Shown: in pieces, positions 11,439 to 22,334 of the stretch | How positions within the stretch are numbered: position 1 is the stretch's first letter | How the letters are laid out: each line of letters begins with the position of its first letter | Assembly (NCBI RefSeq): GCF_904849725.1 | Contig: NC_058523.1 | Location: 343,645,948-343,709,947, forward strand | Reading direction: 5' to 3' | DNA length: 64,000 nucleotides | Source: Hordeum vulgare subsp. vulgare | Lineage: Eukaryota > Streptophyta > Magnoliopsida > Poales > Poaceae | Notes under the pieces: model-generated | What the model was told of the DNA's origin: nothing | The model's database searches: none | What the model saw: the letters and a program-made list of their open reading frames with translations, nothing else | Translations under genes and position numbers: made by a program

Positions 11439-12236
11439 CTATTTGCTGTTGAGGTTGGAACTTATGGTGAAAGTTCCTCCCGTACCATCCTCCTTGGTGG
11501 GAACCTTCTTGGTCTCCGGTGGAGCTACCTTGGACTTGTTGCTCCTAGCGTTGGAGCTCTCTCGCACATCGTCAACAACAGAGCAACACCCCGAGGAGGT
11601 GCGCTTGCCGGAGTGTGCGCCAGGGGTCTTCTCGCCGGTCTTCTTCCTCCTAGCTCCAGTGGCAGGAGCGGATGCCTTGGCGGCACGCGCTGCAATTGCT
11701 TGCCGGTACAGCTGGTTGGTGCAGATGAGCGTGTCCTTCTTGTCGCAGTTGATGACTATGACGCTCATCGGTCCGGGCATCTTCAACATGTTGTATGCAT
11801 AGTGTGATGCCGCCATGAACTTGGCCAGTGCTGGGCGGCCAAGGATCCCATTATATCCCAATGGGATCTCGGCAACATCGAAGACAACCTTCTTTGTCCT
11901 GTAGTTCAGGTTGCTATCGAATGTCACCTCCAACATAATATTTCCTTTCGGCTGGATCTTCCCTCGACCGATCCCTTGAAACGTGCCCATTTCTTCCAGG
12001 TCCTCATCAGGGATTTGCAACCTCTTGATCACATCAGGTGAGATCATGTTCATGCTAGCCCCACCATCAACCAACATCTTTGTCACCTTGAGGTTGTAGA
12101 TTGTTGGTGAAACCAACAATGGCACATACTCGACTGCAGTTATGCGATCAGGGTGATCCTCCGCGTCAAAGATGATGGGCATGTGGGACCACTTCAGTGG
12201 CTTGCAGGCATCGATAGATGGCTCTGACGCATTCAC
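11439..12236 (-). pseudogene. Gypsy 2 aspartic protease region
   Basis: A 265-codon open stretch on the minus strand covering the gag-pol junction. MLVDGGASMNMI near 12065 is the aspartic protease active site in the DGG form common in Tat elements, and GYNGILGRPALAKFMA near 11850 is the conserved C-terminal protease segment. Earlier residues (PIIFDAEDHP near 12170) match the usual sequence before the protease. It ends in a Lys/Thr-rich linker before reverse transcriptase. The frame is open, but the flanking gag and pol frames carry stops, so the polyprotein is broken. Confidence 0.8.
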
Positions 12237-13063
12237 TTCACGCGCCTACTTTTTAAGCCGACTATGGGAAGAATGCAGTGAGGCGCCCCCGTCAATGCAC
12301 AACATGCCTGTAGGCTTCTGGAACTCTTGGTCTCTAGACCCGTCATCCTCCTGGCTACCATCGTCTTCATCGCCCTCCTCCTTGTCGCGGCCTCGGGCGG
12401 GTTTCTCTTTATTTTGATTAGCCTTGCCGCGGTGACCGCCACGTTTCTTGTCGGACCCCTCAGCACCTTCCTGGGCCTTCTCCTTGTCCCGCCGTTCATA
12501 TTCAACTTTATGCTTCTCGGCAAGCTACTCAACTTGACGACAGTTTTGGAGATCATGACCCTTGGTGTGATGGATCTTGCAGAATTGTTTGCTGGAGCCC
12601 ACTAGCTTGTCGGTAGCCGCCAAGGCCTAATAGGGGCGCACCCGGCAACGTCCTTGCCGAGGGATGTCGGACCCCTCAACAGCAAACACGACCTTGCTCT
12701 TGTGCTTCTTGCGTCGGCTCTTCTTTGCCAGGGTGGCGTCGCCTTCTCCTTCAAAGTTGGTCTCTGTGTCAGCCTCCTCATCGGGAAGCCTTCGCCCTCC
12801 TTCAGCCCGCGCACATTTGTGAGCCAGAGCATAGACTTCGGCGACATCCGTGATCTTGTTCATTTCCAGCTTTTCGCGCATCTTGCAATTACGCACGTTC
12901 TGATGGAACGCGCTGATAACAGCGGCAGGGTGAACATCTGGGATGTTGTGCTATATGTGGCTGAATCTCTAGATGTACTTGCGCAAGGTCTCACCCTCCT
13001 TCTGGGGGATGAGATGGAGATGACTTTCCTCGCGAGGAGCTAGGTGGCCACCAGTAAAGGCGG
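12237..13063 (-). pseudogene. Gypsy 2 gag, C-terminal half
   Basis: Continuation of gag left of the gypsy 5 insertion. From 13063 it reads into GGHLAPREESHLH, then a segment with HPAAVISAFHQNV near 12920, a Lys-rich region near 12710 and a CKIHHTKGHDLQNC motif near 12575. That motif is the variant zinc-binding pattern of Tat gags. Stops occur near 12625 and 12530, and an Arg/Glu/Lys-rich low-complexity tail leads to the protease. The reading frame is rejoined with the right half when the gypsy 5 insertion and one target duplication copy are removed. Confidence 0.8.
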
Positions 13064-14719
13064 TGATATGTCTCGAACGTATCTATAGTTTTTGATTGTT
13101 CCATGCTGTTATATTATCATTCTTGGATGTTTTACAATAATTTTATAGTCATTTATATTAATTTTTATTACTAATCTATTGACATAGTGCCTAGTGCCAG
13201 TTGCTATTTTCTGCATGTTTTTACATCGCAGGAAATCAATACCAAACGGAGTCCAAACACAACGAAACTCCTTGTGGATCTTTTGGGCCAAAAGGCATCC
13301 AGTGGGCCAGGAACACACCTCAGGGGAGCTCCGATGGGAGCACAACCCACCAGGGCGTTCCTGGGGGCCTAGGCGCGTCCCGGTGGGTTGTGCCCTCGTC
13401 GTTGGCCTCCCGCACCGCCTCTTTGCTCTATAAATACCCCAATATTCCAGAAACCCTAAGAGGGGGAAGAAAATCAATTCCAACCACCGCAGAGTCCAGA
13501 AACACCAGATCCAATCAAGACACCATTACAGAGGGGTTCATCATGTCCATTAGTGCCTCTCCGATGATGCGTGAGTAGTTATTTGGAGACCTACGCGTCC
13601 GTAGTTAGTAGCTAGATGGCTTCCTCTCTCCCTCTTGATTATCAATACAATGGTCTCTTGGAGATCCATATGTTGTAAGTATTTATGCGGTGTGTTTGTT
13701 GGGATCTCATAAACTTTGAGTTTATGATCATATCTATGTTTTTATCTATGAAAGTTATTTGAGTCTTCTTTGATCTCTTATATGCTTGATTGATTATAGC
13801 CTCGTATTTCTTCTCCGTTGGGTTTTGTTTGGCCAACTTGATCTATTTATCTTGCAATGGAACGAGGTGCTTTGTGATGGGTTTGATCTTACTGTGCTTG
13901 ATCCTAGTGACAGAAAGGGAAACAACACGTATGTATCATTGCTATTAAGGATAAAAAGATGGGGTCTATTTCTACATAAATAGATCTTGTCTACATCATG
14001 TCATCGTTCTTATTGCATTACTCCGTTTTTCCATGAATTTAATACACTAGATGCATGTTGGATAGCAGTCGATGCATGGAGTAATAGTAGTAGATGCAGG
14101 TAGGAGTCGATCTACTAATCTTAGACGTGATGCCTATATAATGATCATTGCCTGGATATCGTCATGATTATTTGAAGTTCTATCAATTGCCCAACAGTAA
14201 TTGTTTTCCCACCGTTTGCTATTTTTCTCGAGAGAAGCCTCTAGTGAAACCTACGCCCCTTGGGTCTCTTTTCATCATATTTGCCTTTGCAATCTATTTT
14301 CCTTTGCTTTTATTTTTAGATCTATTAAACCAAAAATACAAAAATACCTTGCTGAAATTTATTGGTTCCACGATATATTTATCCTATCTACCACTTTTAT
14401 ATCACGTTATTTGCCTATCTTGAGGCGCCGTACCCGAAAGGAATTTCTGACGCCATTGTCGGGGAAGATCAAGTCAGGATAGTCTCCCGCCAACGTGCCA
14501 ATTTTTGGTGCCGTTGTGGGGGAGGGATTGACAACCCCTTTAACACGTCGGGTTGCGTGTATTTGTTATTTGTGTGCAGGTGTTGTTTACGTGGTGTGAG
14601 GAGGTTCTCCCACTGGTTTGATAACCTTGGTCTCACGACTAAGGAAAATACCTACCGTCACTATACTGCATTATCCCTTCCTCTTTGGGGAAATACCGTT
14701 GTAGTTCTAGCAGACATCA
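13064..14719 (+). repeat. 5' LTR of gypsy 5 (1656 bp)
   Basis: Starts TGATATGTCTCGAACGTATC and ends AGACATCA, with a TATA box at 13429-13436. It matches 17686-19353 along its length. Inside it, at 14438-14470 and 14499-14526, are two degenerate copies of the primer-binding region that also occurs just after the LTR at 14719-14753. Confidence 0.9.
13429..13436 (+). promoter_or_regulatory. TATA box in gypsy 5 5' LTR
   Basis: TATAAATA about 365 bases into the LTR, followed by ACCCC. The same sequence is at 18056-18063 in the 3' LTR, so it is conserved between the two copies and is the probable core promoter of the element. Confidence 0.65.
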
Positions 14720-14730
14720 AAAGGAATTTC

Positions 14731-14748
14731 TGGCGCCGTTGCCGGGGA
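14731..14748 (+). other. Primer-binding site of gypsy 5
   Basis: TGGCGCCGTTGCCGGGGA starts eleven bases after the LTR end. This is the usual site in Triticeae Athila-like Gypsy elements, complementary to the 3' end of an aspartate tRNA. It is intact here, unlike the copy in gypsy 4. Confidence 0.9.
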
Positions 14749-14900
14749 GGATCTTCAACATCAACCAGGTTCCTAATCATAAATCTAATCTCCTCACAAT
14801 TTACATTATTTTCCATTTGCCTCTCGTTTTCCTCTCCCCTTCTTCACCAAAATTTTCCGTTTTATTCGCCCTCTTTTTCGTTCGCCGTTTTCTCGTCAAA

Positions 14901-15464
14901 ATGGCTAGTTTGAACGCTCCTCCTTTGTTACCAGATTTTGAAGTTCTATACTTCAAACAAAGACAAGGAGAAAATTTGAAAGATGCTTGGTATAGGATTA
15001 TGGAGTCTTAACGTGTTTGCAATCTAAAGGGACATGCAAATTTTTTGCTTAGAAATGTTTACGTAGGATTGGCTTTGCATCATAGACAATTCTTGGATTT
15101 TGTCGCGAAAGGGAATTTTATTGATCTTGATGTTAATGCTGCCTATGAAATTTTAGGAGGGATTTTGGGAGTTCCACCACAAAAGAAAGGGTTCTCTTTC
15201 ACTTCAGAGGGAGTACAAATTTTGGACAAACTTGGTGATTTGCATAAACATATGGTTGAATTGCAAAAATATAATGAACCTCTCAAACATCTCAAAGGTA
15301 GTATCAATCGTATGAACACTTTGATTAACTTTTGCAATAAACGGTTGGATATTTTAGATCTCAAGATGGTTTATTTTCCAGAAAATTTAGGGAAGCACAA
15401 AGAGCCTCTCGGATTTCAAAAGACCTTTACTAAAGTGGCAAAGATTACCGAGGACAACACTTAG
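14901..15464 (+). pseudogene. Gypsy 5 truncated gag
   Basis: Start Met at 14901, in a good position 150 bases after the primer-binding site. The frame opens MASLNAPPLLPDFEVLY, meets a TAA at 15009-15011, and continues in frame with LLRNVYVGLALHHRQFLDF, an NAAYEILGGILG segment and a helical stretch (DKLGDLHKHMVELQKYNEPL) to the stop at 15464. The first part resembles the N-terminal half of Athila-type gag; the capsid core and protease are missing. At about 187 codons it is far shorter than the 624-codon open frame of gypsy 4. The helical stretch might be a remnant of an oligomerisation domain. It is followed directly by the conserved post-gag motif. Confidence 0.65.
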
Positions 15465-15474
15465 ATCCTACACG

Positions 15475-15526
15475 TTATGCCTAGCTAGGGGCGTAAAACG
15501 ATAGCGCTTTTTGGGAGGCAACCCAA
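15475..15526 (+). other. Conserved post-gag motif with stem-loop (gypsy 5 copy)
   Basis: Ten bases after the gag stop lies TTATGCCTAGCTAGGGGCGT..., followed by an AGCGCT palindrome and TTGGGAGGCAACCCAA, which folds into a five-base-pair stem with an AGGCAA loop. Nearly the same 50 or so bases follow the gag of gypsy 4 on the opposite strand at 49304-49355, although the rest of the internal regions differ. Confidence 0.7.
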
Positions 15527-17685
15527 CCTGTATCTTTTTGCTTTTTTTTGGTTTTCTTGCTGTTTTCAATAAAATACACAATTATAACTCTATTTAGATG
15601 TGTTTTTGTGGTTTAAATTAGTGTTTGTGCCAAGCAAGGCCTTTGGGATGATTTGGGTGAAAGCTGATTTGATCTTGCTGAAAAACAGAAACTTTTGCGC
15701 TCACGAAATTATTTTTCATTTTTAACATAAGAGAGGTTTTGAGTTTATTATTTTTGCATAATATTAAAAACAAATTATTCACGTCATCCTAATTTTTTCA
15801 GAATTTTTGGAGTTATAGAAGTATTCTAAGTAGTCATATTTCTATGGACTGTTCTATTTTTGACAGATTCTGTTTTCTTTGCGTTATGTGCTTGTTTTGA
15901 TGATTCTATGGTTTTCTTTGATGAGTTTTTTTTCCATAGAACAGTTGTAATATAGTATATATAGTGCAAAACTAAAATATGAATAGGTTTTCAACGGTAC
16001 TTATAGTAGTGGTTTGCTTTTTTATACTAACGGATCTCACGAAGGTTTTGTTGGGTTTTGTGTGATTGAAGTTTTCAAGTTTCGGGTGATCTTATGATGG
16101 ATGAAGGAATAAGGATTAGTAAAAGGTGCATTTGCTCTAGTACTTCACTTATATCTTTAGAGCCATGCATTTGCTCTAGTACTTCACTTATATCTTTTTG
16201 AGCATGGTGTGCTTTGTTATTTTTGAAGAAATGCTCTCATGTTTCATTTAGATTTATTTGGGAGCTAGTATTTTTTTAAGAAATTCTCTCTTGTTTCACT
16301 TAGATTATTTTGAGAGAAAGAAAAATTATGCTCATGTTCTTCACTTAAATTTGTTTGAGCTTATCAAAAGCAACATACGAAAATAGTCCCGAAATGATAG
16401 ATATCCAAGGAGGATATAATAAAAACTTTCATGAAGATCATTGGACAAAATAAACTTCATTCTTAGTAATGGTTTTGAGATATGATGATATGATATGTGA
16501 GTCATGCTGATGAGTAATTGTGCTTTAGTAAGAATATTGATGTTAAGGTTTGTGATTCCCTATGCACGCATGAAAGTAAATAGTTATGCAATGAAATTTA
16601 TATCCTACTTGTGGCGCATTATTCGGTGTTACTTTTGCGTAATGCTTGGGTACGATATTTTTCTTTTCTTGGTCGGTCGCTTCTCAATATTTTTGCTAGC
16701 CTTCATTTTGCACTAAGTATGATCACTACTTGTGCATCCAAAACCCTTTAAACCAGTTTTGCCATATGCGTCCACTATACCTACCCATGTGCGGTATTTC
16801 CAGGCTGTTCTAAGCAAATTTGCATGTGCCATCTCTAGTTTTCAAAATAAATTTCTGTTTTGTGTGCTCTACCGCTCGCGAGGCGGTGATGGGTGGCCAA
16901 TATTTTCCATGCTAGATGTGTTATTCTCACGATGAGTGTTTATTCACTTGTCATTGCACGGGAGTACGACAAAGGTATTAGGGATGCCCAGCCTGAACTG
17001 AAAAATGAATTTACTTTTTGTTGTCAAATAATAAATTCCTTGGAAAGTGTTGGTATGGAGGGTACCCGTGGATACGGACAAGCCATGGAAAGTGAAAGTA
17101 ATGGTGGAAAAAGGAATAAACTTTATTTTTTGTTTGGGAACCGCCTATGATGTATCTAGCATGGAAAGTGTTGGGAGCTCTAAATCGTTTTCGTTGGTGG
17201 GAAAAGTATGCCTCCCAAAATGTTTTTATCTCTCAATTTTCGCTTTGAGCTGTGGCACCTCTACAAATCCCTACTTCCCTCTGTGAAAGGCCATTCTTTT
17301 ACTTATGCAATTTTTATTTTGAATTTGAGTCTCCATCTTCTCTCATAAAGCACCAACTAAGGGGCACTATGATCGTATTTGAGTATTGGGTGTAGCTAAT
17401 ATTCGAATGTGTTTCATGAAAATGGATCAATGATTGAGCATAATGGGCTAGGGATAACTTGCTTTAGTGTTGATATTTTGAAAGACATGGTTGCTTGTTG
17501 GTATGCTTGAGTATTAAAGTCTTCATGTCAAAACCAGACTATTGCTTTGAACCATATAAAAGTCTAAATGTCCATGCTATAAAGAAAAAAAATGTGATGA
17601 ACATGTTAGGCAATATTCCACATCAAAAATTCTGTTTTTATCGTTTACCTACTCGAGGACGAGCACGAGTTAAGCTTGGGGATGC
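15527..17685 (+). other. Gypsy 5 non-coding internal region
   Basis: About 2.2 kb, AT-rich, with no supported reading frame. A local duplication of roughly 45 bases occurs around 16131-16200 (the phrase tgcatttgctctagtacttc is repeated). The 3' end (17650-17685) reads ctcgaggacgagcacgagttaagcttggggatgc and contains the polypurine-type tract. Gypsy 4 has the same ending in its own orientation at 46692-46728, so the two elements share both the post-gag motif and the 3' terminus. Confidence 0.7.
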
Positions 17686-19353
17686 TGATACGTCTCCAAT
17701 GTATCTATAATTTTTTATTGTTCCATGTTGTTATATTATCATTCTTGGATGTTTCACAATCATTTTATAGTCATTTTAAATCATTTTTCGTTACTAACCT
17801 ATTGACATAGTGCCCAGTGCCAGTTGCTGTTTTCTGCATGTTTTTTTACATCATAGGAAATCAATACCAAAAGGAGTCCAAACGCAACAAAACATTTTTT
17901 GGATTTGTTTTGGGCCAGAAGACATCTAGTGGGCCAGTAACGCACCTGAGGGGGGCTCCGATGGGAGCACAACCCACCAGGGCGCTCCTGGGGGCCTAGG
18001 CGCGCCCTGGTGGGTTGTGCCCTCCTCGTTGGCTTCCCGCACCGGCTCTTTGCTCTATAAATACCCAAATATTCCAGAAACCCTAAGCAGGGGACGAAAA
18101 TCAATTCTAGCCGCCGGAGAGTCCACAAATACCAAATCCAATCTAGACACCATCAGAAAGGGGTTCCTCATGTCCATTGGTGCCTCTCCGATAATGCGTG
18201 AGTAGTTCTTTGTAGACCTACATGTCCGTAGTTAGTAGCTAGATGGATTCCTCTCTCTCTCTCTCTCTTGATTATCAATACAATGATCTCTTGGAGATCC
18301 ATATGATGTAAATCTTTTTGCGGTGTGTTTTTTGGGATCCGATGAACTTTGAGTTTATGATCAGATCTATGTTTTTATCCATGAAAGTTATTTGAGTATT
18401 CTTTGATCTCTTATATGCGTGATTGATTATAGCCTTGTATTTCTTCTCCGATATTTGGGTTTTGTTTGGCCAACTTGATATATTTATCTTGCAATGGGAC
18501 AAGGTGCTTTGCGATGGGTTCAATCTTACGGTGCTTGATCCTAGTGACAGAAAGGGAAACAACACATATATATCGTTGCTATTAAGGATAACAAGATGGG
18601 GTATATTTCTACATAAATAGATCTTGTCTACATCATGTCGTCGTTCTTATTGCATTACTCTGTTTTTCCATGAACTTACTACACGAGATGCATGCTGGAT
18701 AGCGGTCGATGTGTGGAGTAATAGTAGTAGATGCAGGCAGGAGTCGGTCTACTAATCTTGGACGTGATGCCCATATAATGATCATTGCCTCGATATCGTC
18801 ATGATTATTTGAAGTTCTATCAATTGCCCAACAGTAATTGTTTTCCCACCGTTTGCTATTTTTCTCGAGAGAAGCCACTAGTGAAACCTACGACCCCTAG
18901 GTCTCTTTTCATCATATTTTCCTTTGCGATCTATTTTCCTTTGCTTTTATTTTCAGATCTATTAAACCAAAAATATGAAAATACATTGATGAAATTTATT
19001 TGTTATGTGATCTATTTATCCTATCTACAACTTTTACCTCACGTTATTTGCCTATCTTAAGGCGTCGTACCCGAAAGGAATTTCTGACGCCATTGCCGGG
19101 GAAGATCAAGTCAAGATAGTCTCCCGGAACGTGCCAATTTCTGGCGCCGTTGCCGGGGAGGGATTGAAAACCCTTTAACAAGTCGGGTTGCAAGTATTTG
19201 TTATTTGTGTGCAGGTGTTGTTTACGTGGTGTGAGGAGGTTCTCCCACTGGTTCGATAACCTTGGTCTCATCACTGAGGGAAATACCTACCGTCGCTATA
19301 CTGCATCACCCCTTCCTCTTTGGGAAATACGGACGTAGTTCTAGCACACATTA
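17686..19353 (+). repeat. 3' LTR of gypsy 5 (1668 bp)
   Basis: Starts TGATACGTCTCCAATGTATC and ends CACATTA, the final CA changed to TA. A CT microsatellite (about 18252-18269) is expanded relative to the 5' LTR. PBS-like copies are at 19074-19107 and 19135-19162; the second is a near-perfect TGGCGCCGTTGCCGGGGA. Confidence 0.9.
18056..18063 (+). promoter_or_regulatory. TATA box in gypsy 5 3' LTR
   Basis: TATAAATA in the same position as in the 5' LTR (13429-13436). In a 3' LTR it could drive readout into the neighbouring gypsy 2 gag on the opposite strand, that is, antisense to it. Confidence 0.55.
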
Positions 19354-20560
19354 GGCACCAACGAAGTCATGGCACAAATCTGCCCATGATGAAATGGAAT
19401 CATTTGGCAGGTGCATCAACCACGACCTGACGTTGGGCTTAAGCACCAACGGGAAGTAGTTGGCGAGTATCTTGTCTTCGCGGCCCCCGGCAGCCTGCAC
19501 CGCAATGGTGTAGATGCTCAGGAACTCTAATGGGTGGTTGTCATACTTCTCGGGAATCTCCGGCTTGAACGTGCAAGAAATGGGCCACTGGACTCACCGT
19601 AGCTCATGAGTAAACGCTAGACAACCCACCTCGTAAGGCAGGCTCACAGGATACCCTGACGCGGGTGCGTCGATAGTTGGCCCTGCGCGTTTATCAGATT
19701 GATTACGCGCTTCCCACCGCCATTCGATCCTCGTCCGGGCGTCTTCGTGGCGTCGTTCTTTGAGAACTTGATGCTGATCGCGGCGAGTCGGAGGGTCGGA
19801 CGACACTGTCGAATCGTCAGAGATGTTGATTCATCGTGGCGGCGATCGCTGTTGCTGCCGTGGAGGGGAGTGCACCATGGTTACACCGCCCCTAGCCTTC
19901 TCGCCATGGGTGCGAGTTGGCCCAGCGGATGGTTGCTTTGAGGGCCCCGCCTGCTGCGGTCCATCGCCGTTAGCATGGGCAATGAGGCTCTAAATCATAG
20001 CCCTCCATTCCTCCTGCTTCTCCCCTACAACAGGATAGTCTAGGAGCATCTGTACTCGTGCCAATGCTTCTGCTGGCATAGGCATCGACATGAGGTATGA
20101 GGACGTGAGGTGCTCTTAGTTCTAACCATGTGAGAAGGAGCACCATCACGGTCCCGTCACTGCATGCCACTTCCACCAGCTTCTCGACGTGCATGGTGGC
20201 ACTGGGCATCCTGATACTGATGCTCAAGAGATTTTCCTCGGCGGTGCGGCTCGTCGCATGTGGCCTGGGAAGTCCGCGGCGTATGTGCCGGCGTGGGTGC
20301 GTGTGATGGCGCCCACCATCCCTGGAGTTCGCCATGCCGCCTGTAGGCTGCGCGGCTCCGTCCCTGGACCTACCCGTGCGTGTGCCGCTGTTGTGGCTGC
20401 GAACAATGCCGCTTGCTTGGGTTTGCTCGCTGGAGTGTCGTGGAGGATCATGACCTCTGCTTCCTCCGGCCATACCAGCACCTTTGCCTGCCTGCGTGGC
20501 CGTAGGCATATCTGATGCGGGTGGATCAACCGCCGTTGCACCCCTTCTCTTGGGATCCAT
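19354..20560 (-). pseudogene. Gypsy 2 gag, N-terminal half
   Basis: Start Met at 20560 (MDPKRRGATAVDPPAS). An Arg/Gly/Ser-rich N-terminus, typical of Tat gags, runs to about 19970 and is followed by frame changes near 19960 and 19800. At about 19590-19358 the retrotransposon gag core appears (ILANYFPLVLKPNVRSWL, then SWADLCHDFVGA), ending at the gypsy 5 target duplication. The rest of gag continues at 13063. Neither a primer-binding site nor an LTR is found upstream; the sequence changes to Copia-derived material at about 20630. Together the two halves would give roughly 680 codons, normal for the group. Confidence 0.75.
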
Positions 20561-20633
20561 GGTGGTGTGGATGATGATGAAAGTGGAGTGTTGGCTGCTA
20601 GGTCAGGTTAGCGCACCCTCGACCCCCCTGCTT

Positions 20634-22334
20634 AGTTTCCACGACTCTCTCAAGGCTTTTCTGACTTTGCAGTATCTCCTGGATGTTCTTCTTCATGCCT
20701 TGGACATAGCTAACTAGAAATGTCATTTTCTCAGCTTGAGTTTTGAGCTATGGAACTGGTGGTGGTCTGTTTCTAGCAGCCTCAGCATGTGCTGCATCTG
20801 CTCCCATTCGTGTTGGAGCTGAGCTGGGATCATTTTCATCCATCACGACAAGAAAGTCTTCAAATTCTGGTTGAAGGGGCGGATGGGGATGATCAAGGAG
20901 ATATGCATGCTTGCCTAGCTTGGCATTGATAAGCATCTGAATGTAAGGGGCATATCCACAAAAATAAATTGATGAGCAGCAGTCCTCGGATAGTCTCTAC
21001 TATCAAGTCCATCACTCTCAATATAGTGTGAGAGTCCAAATGGTGCAGCAGATTGATGGAGTGCCCTCGAATCATCCTATCATCACCTGATTTTGGCATC
21101 AAGGTGTGTCTCAGAATGGTGTTAGTGGTGGGTATCCCTGCTTGCAAAAGGTACACCAAGCCCATCTTGTGACTAGCCAAATAATCGTGAGGAATTGGCT
21201 TGTACATATTTTCCATGGTGTTGTGGCTCCTCTTTGCTTCAGAATACACATCCACATCACTCTCTTTCTGCTTGGGGGCACCAATGATAGTGGCACACTC
21301 ATCAATCATAGACTCATATTTGTGACCATCAGTAATCCGGACCAAATAACCATCTCCATAGAAATGAACAGTTGGGTAAAATTGCATGATCAGCTCATCA
21401 TTCTATGGGGTCATCTCTTTTCGAACAAAGTCTTCAATGTCCACTAGCCTGAAATTTTCTTGGACACGAGGAAGGAAATTCTCATTTTCCTTGATATATT
21501 CCCAGTCAACATACCTCATATCGCTGACAGCGGGACTCTTGTCAAACAGGACAGTCTCATAAAAGTCTTGTTGTTCCTTGGTGTGAAACCTTGGATCAAC
21601 AACAACTCTTCTCCTGTCAGCATATGGGCCAACTGCTCTCCACTTCCTCAAACCTGCATCTTTCCTCTTCCTCATATCCTCTGCTACTGGGTGAGAAGCA
21701 TTGTGTACTGGCAGGGTTGGTCGGAGCTTCCTGAGAATAGGTGCATTCTCATCTTCTTCCTCCTCTGCAACAGGGGCACTCGAAGCAGGGACATTCTCCT
21801 TGGTAGCTGCATGCATATCCTTTGTAGTCTTTCGACGAGCTGCATCCTTCTTTGCCTTGGCAGGAGGCTTAGGAGCAGATTTCATGGCATCAACCATGAG
21901 CTTCTTCTTCTTGGGAGGAGCTGGGATCTCATCTTCACCAGCATCTTCTTCACGGTACTCATACATGGATGTTTGTCTCCCCACAAGATGAATTGTCCGC
22001 TTCCTGGGTCTCACACCAGCCTTCTTAGCAAGCTTGTCAGTGAAAAGTGATGTGTTCTGCCTTGCAGATTGAGGTGCTCTAAGATCAGCAGGTCTAGCTT
22101 ATTCTTTCCTGACAACCTTCCTTGGAGCCTTAGGAGGAGTTGAAGTTTCCTCAGGCACAAAGTCTGAGTCTTCTTCGTCTGAGTTCAATTTCTTCATCTT
22201 TTTTTGGTTGCCTTGGGCAAGCCATGGGAGCTATAGGATCCAGGGTCCGAGTCAGTCTTCTCTAGACTAGTGCCTAAGTCCATCTCAACACTTGGCTCTC
22301 TGAAATCATTTTGACTATCATCTAATCCATACAT
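20634..22334 (-). pseudogene. Extra ORF of copia 2 (putative plant transposon protein, Transposase_32-like)
   Basis: Starts with a Met codon at 22334 (MYGLDDSQNDF). A frame change around 22200 leads to a Lys/Ala/Pro-rich basic segment (PPKKKKLMVDAMK near 21910), probably nuclear or nucleic-acid binding by composition. A conserved globular part follows at 21650-20940 (VVVDPRFHTKEQQDFYETV near 21590, QFYPTVHFYGDG near 21380, NTILRHTLMP near 21100). It then runs through LLDHPHPPLQPEFEDFLVV near 20880 to a helical tail (MKKNIQEILQSQKSLERVVE) and stops abruptly at 20634, where gypsy 2 begins. The globular part resembles the 'putative plant transposon protein' family; no catalytic residues are known to me. 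There are frame changes near 21400 and 20940 and an in-frame stop near 22105. Confidence 0.6.

Larger units (their letters stand above)
13064..19353 (+). mobile_element. Gypsy 5: non-autonomous Athila-like Gypsy retrotransposon
   Basis: A complete plus-strand element of 6290 bp with LTRs at 13064-14719 and 17686-19353, an Asp-tRNA-type primer-binding site at 14731 and a purine-rich tract before the 3' LTR (17672-17685). The internal region is only about 2.97 kb: a short broken gag and no protease, reverse transcriptase or integrase. It inserted in gypsy 2 gag. The flanking pentamers are GGCGG (13059-13063) and GGCAC (19354-19358), a duplication with two later changes; the host gag reads sensibly across the join. 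It must have relied on enzymes from another element. Confidence 0.88.
6338..20630 (-). mobile_element. Gypsy 2: Tat-type Gypsy retrotransposon with antisense ORF
   Basis: A minus-strand Gypsy element read right to left: gag (20560-19354, continuing 13063-12237), protease (12236-11439), reverse transcriptase, RNase H, a second RNase H and integrase (11430-8003). An antisense ORF runs convergently on the plus strand (6338-8000). Reverse transcriptase before integrase makes it Gypsy; the second RNase H and the antisense ORF place it in the Tat/Retand group. It is interrupted by gypsy 5 (13064-19353). Its 5' LTR is absent: about 70 bases upstream of gag it meets unrelated Copia-derived sequence near 20630. 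The 3' LTR lies left of the window. Confidence 0.85.
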
